The position numbers and the translations under genes were made by a program. A DNA stretch of 64,000 bases from Sphingomonadales bacterium UBA656 (GTDB lineage: Bacteria > Pseudomonadota > Alphaproteobacteria > Sphingomonadales > Sphingomonadaceae): NCBI GenBank assembly GCA_002299895.1, contig DBOC01000006.1, positions 62,001-126,000 of the forward strand, given 5' to 3'. The notes beneath the pieces are model-generated. The model ran no database searches, had not been told where the DNA came from, and saw only the letters and a program-made list of their open reading frames with translations. Position 1 is the first letter of the stretch; each line of letters opens with the position of its first letter. Positions 61,764-64,000 of this stretch are shown here, piece by piece.

Positions 61764-64000
61764 TTAGAACTTGCCGCGTAGTGTTATGCCGTAGGTCCGC
61801 GGTTCGGCAAGGAACTGCGAAAAGATCTGGCGACCGCCTGGATATTGCGGGTCCACAAATGGTGCCGAGCTTTGACCCGCCTGGAAAGGCGAGTTGAAGG
61901 CGACCTGGGCATAATCTTGGTTGAAGATATTTTGGCCCCAAAACTCGATGCCCCAAGCTTCATCAGCACCACGTAAACCGATTCGTGCGTTGAATACGGC
62001 GAAGCCGTCCTGTTCCTTCTGCGGGAATAAGTCAGAGCCTGTGTTGTAATCGCTGGTCATACGGCCGTCGATGTAGACAAGGCCGCTCATACCATTGCTG
62101 CCAATATCGGGCGTCCATGTGATGCTTGATGTAGCAACGAACTCAGGGGCGTTGGACAGATTGTCGCCAGGCAATTTGCGAAGCGCAAGATCCAGTGGTG
62201 CGCCGTTCTTGGTACCAATCAGATCGTCCCGATAGGTGGTTTTTGCATAAGTCAGACCAGCCGCCATGCGGAAGTTTCGTGCCGGCACCAACGACGCTTC
62301 AAGCTCGACGCCTTGGGTGCGCACACCATAAGTTATGTCGCCAGTCGCGCAGCTGCCCGTGGTGTTGCTAAGGTCTGTGTCCGCGCTCGATCCGCCGACA
62401 AGATTGTTACACCCATTGATATTTTGCACGAGGAATACCGTGCCGTTGAAGGTGTTCAGCTGGAAGCTGCTGAAGTCGGAACGGAATGCCGAGACACTTA
62501 GACCGAATGGACCATTTGAGAATTTCGCACCCAGTTCATAGCTGTCCACCAATTCGGGATCGAACTGGAGATTACCGACCAAAGCCTGCGCTCCACCCAC
62601 CGAAGCAAAGGTTGGAACCGGCGATTTCAACGCCGAGCGGTCAAGGTTGAAACCACCTGCTTTATATCCGCGCGCAAAGCTGCCGTAGACCAAGAGATCA
62701 TCAACGGGCTTCCATGAAAGGATGGCCGTACCTGTGATCTGATCTTCATTGCGGTCGTCACGGATCGAGACGCCATTAAGCTCAGCGGTCGAGTTTCCTT
62801 GGCAAGAAAGACCAATAATACCGCCTGCGGTTGCGGCAAGTGGTCCTGCAAGCAAAGATCCTAACGCTGCTTGGTTGGCAGTGCAGACAGCGTTGTCATT
62901 ACCGAAGGTTGCATCGAACTTCTTTTTGTCCTTGGTGTAGCGAAGGCCAAGCGTAAGATCGACAGTGTCAGTAATGTGCATGATATTATGCGTAAACACA
63001 GCCCAGTTCGTTCCATTCTGGAAATAACGATCGTTGGTTGTGCCAAGGTTATTGAGAGTGTCCAGACGATCAAGACCTGCTAGGATAGCAGGACCACCAG
63101 CGCCAAATGCCGTCAATCCTCCAGCGATGGCGCCGCGAACGGTAGCACTTAGGCACGCCGGGCCAGAGGGTAGATAGCCGCTCGCAAGACTGCCGCCCGA
63201 AACGAGGCGGCAATTGGCAAAGCGACCATATTGGTTACCAAAGCGCAGATTGTCCCGCACCGTCAGTTTTTCATTGGCAAAAAAACCACCGACGAGCCAG
63301 TCCAGCTTTCCGTCAAATGCTTCGCCCTGCAAACGCAGTTCTTGGGTGAAAGTGTGGAACTGACGATAGGCATCGTCACTTGGTGCACGATACAGAATGT
63401 CGACCTCACCATAATCGGTGTCGGACGCCTGACCGGAACGATATTGGCGGTACGCCGTTATCGAGGTCAATGTCGCGCCACCAAAGTCATAATCGACCTG
63501 ACCCGAGAAACCGTAATCTTTGGTTTCACCGCTAAATACGCGGTCCGGGCTAACCGAAACAGTGCGACCAAAACCTTGATTGAACGCTGCCAATGGCTGG
63601 CCCATGTCGCGCAACACATTTATGATGTTGTTTGAGGTAGCGGTTGATGCGACACCAGCCGTGCTTGGGGTGTTCAGGTCACCAATAAATTGATTGACAG
63701 ATGGGTCGACATAAGTTGCCGCGCAGCATTCTTCGGTGCGGAAGGTGTAGTCAGCAATCAATCGTACGGACAATGCGTCTGTAGGTTCGAACAGAAACTG
63801 TCCGCGCAAGAAGTAACGGTCACGATTGTTGATGTCGCGGCCATTTTGGTCATCGCTATAAAAACCGTCACGCTTCACGTAAACGCCGTCAACGCGGAAT
63901 GCCAATTGCTCAGAAATTGGTCCAGTCACGCTGCTTGCGCCGCGCATGAAATCATAATTGCCGTAGGTCAACTCGCCACTGCCACCAAAGGTGAAACTTG
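61764..64000 (-). CDS. TonB-dependent receptor (5' end beyond the window)
   Basis: At least 745 residues of an outer-membrane receptor; the N-terminal signal and most of the plug lie outside the window. The visible part starts within the late plug/early barrel (TYGNYDFMRGASSVTGPISE, LAFRVDGVYVKRDGFYSDD), continues with long barrel loops holding several Cys pairs, and ends in TYGITLRGKF with a terminal Phe. The order and length resemble the large sphingomonad receptors for complex organic substrates rather than the siderophore type at 19.5 kb. The ligand is unknown, and no Fur box can be sought because the promoter is off-window. Confidence 0.88.
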   Translation of the reverse strand, partial: SFTFGGSGELTYGNYDFMRGASSVTGPISEQLAFRVDGVYVKRDGFYSDDQNGRDINNRDRYFLRGQFLFEPTDALSVRLIADYTFRTEECCAATYVDPSVNQFIGDLNTPSTAGVASTATSNNIINVLRDMGQPLAAFNQGFGRTVSVSPDRVFSGETKDYGFSGQVDYDFGGATLTSITAYRQYRSGQASDTDYGEVDILYRAPSDDAYRQFHTFTQELRLQGEAFDGKLDWLVGGFFANEKLTVRDNLRFGNQYGRFANCRLVSGGSLASGYLPSGPACLSATVRGAIAGGLTAFGAGGPAILAGLDRLDTLNNLGTTNDRYFQNGTNWAVFTHNIMHITDTVDLTLGLRYTKDKKKFDATFGNDNAVCTANQAALGSLLAGPLAATAGGIIGLSCQGNSTAELNGVSIRDDRNEDQITGTAILSWKPVDDLLVYGSFARGYKAGGFNLDRSALKSPVPTFASVGGAQALVGNLQFDPELVDSYELGAKFSNGPFGLSVSAFRSDFSSFQLNTFNGTVFLVQNINGCNNLVGGSSADTDLSNTTGSCATGDITYGVRTQGVELEASLVPARNFRMAAGLTYAKTTYRDDLIGTKNGAPLDLALRKLPGDNLSNAPEFVATSSITWTPDIGSNGMSGLVYIDGRMTSDYNTGSDLFPQKEQDGFAVFNARIGLRGADEAWGIEFWGQNIFNQDYAQVAFNSPFQAGQSSAPFVDPQYPGGRQIFSQFLAEPRTYGITLRGKF

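Noticed and set aside
1..64000. Insertion sequence, prophage or integrative element
   Set aside because: No transposase, integrase or phage structural gene was found, and no direct repeats flanking the AT-rich gene could be identified by eye.

Overview
The window comes from an alphaproteobacterium, most probably a member of the Sphingomonadales with moderate G+C content. The case rests on the mix of genes: one long Rsh-type (p)ppGpp enzyme, CarD, an NDUFA12-type complex I subunit, DUF2155, DUF192, DUF4167, SapC and a CC_3452-type secreted protein. There are also two TonB-dependent receptors, much acyl-CoA chemistry, and a GTTC-N7-GTTC (alphaproteobacterial LexA) site in front of uvrA. No integrase, transposase, plasmid or phage structural gene is visible. 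Most of the window is ordinary chromosome; one AT-rich gene between uvrA and an alkaline phosphatase stands out as acquired.

Layout. 0-7.7 kb: the end of an oxidative catabolic unit (Rieske oxygenase plus MDR oxidoreductase), an omega-aminotransferase, an Lrp-type regulator divergent from a homodimeric 2-oxoacid dehydrogenase E1 (MdeR/MdeB-like), and purC. 7.8-14.3 kb: aat running into the DUF192 / NDUFA12 / DUF2155 operon from the other side, a methyltransferase, an unusual photolyase-like protein coupled to a DCC thiol protein, carD, an HxlR regulator and a small secreted protein. 14.5-24.8 kb: rsh, recX, a solitary fatty acyl-AMP ligase, arsC, an iron-siderophore receptor with Fur-like boxes, gamma carbonic anhydrase, hemB and an M23 peptidase. 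25-30 kb: an acyl-CoA/aromatic breakdown cluster (chromene-carboxylate isomerase family, crotonase, thioesterase, acyl-CoA dehydrogenase, Spinster-like MFS). 30-36.4 kb: Bax inhibitor-1 family protein, lipoprotein, CBS protein, thioesterase, DUF4167, prmC and alkaline phosphatase.

36.7-38.1 kb: the AT-rich ATPase-TOPRIM gene, a candidate single-gene defence system of the OLD/PARIS type. 38.5-54.4 kb: housekeeping genes (uvrA, NUDIX, ferredoxin, trxB, M48 protease, glcB, argG, D-aminoacylase family, dnaN, histidine phosphatase, rlmN). 54.4-64 kb: thioesterase, tRNA-Val(GAC), N-formylglutamate amidohydrolase, a probable small RNA with an anti-Shine-Dalgarno loop, cytochrome b561, SapC, an FAD oxidoreductase, a DEAD-box helicase, and a TonB receptor cut by the window end.

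The observations I rate highest are the ATPase-TOPRIM fusion, the photolyase-like protein whose two domains appear in reversed order, the small RNA candidate at 56.5 kb, and the 184-bp antisense coding overlap of aat with the DUF2155 gene.
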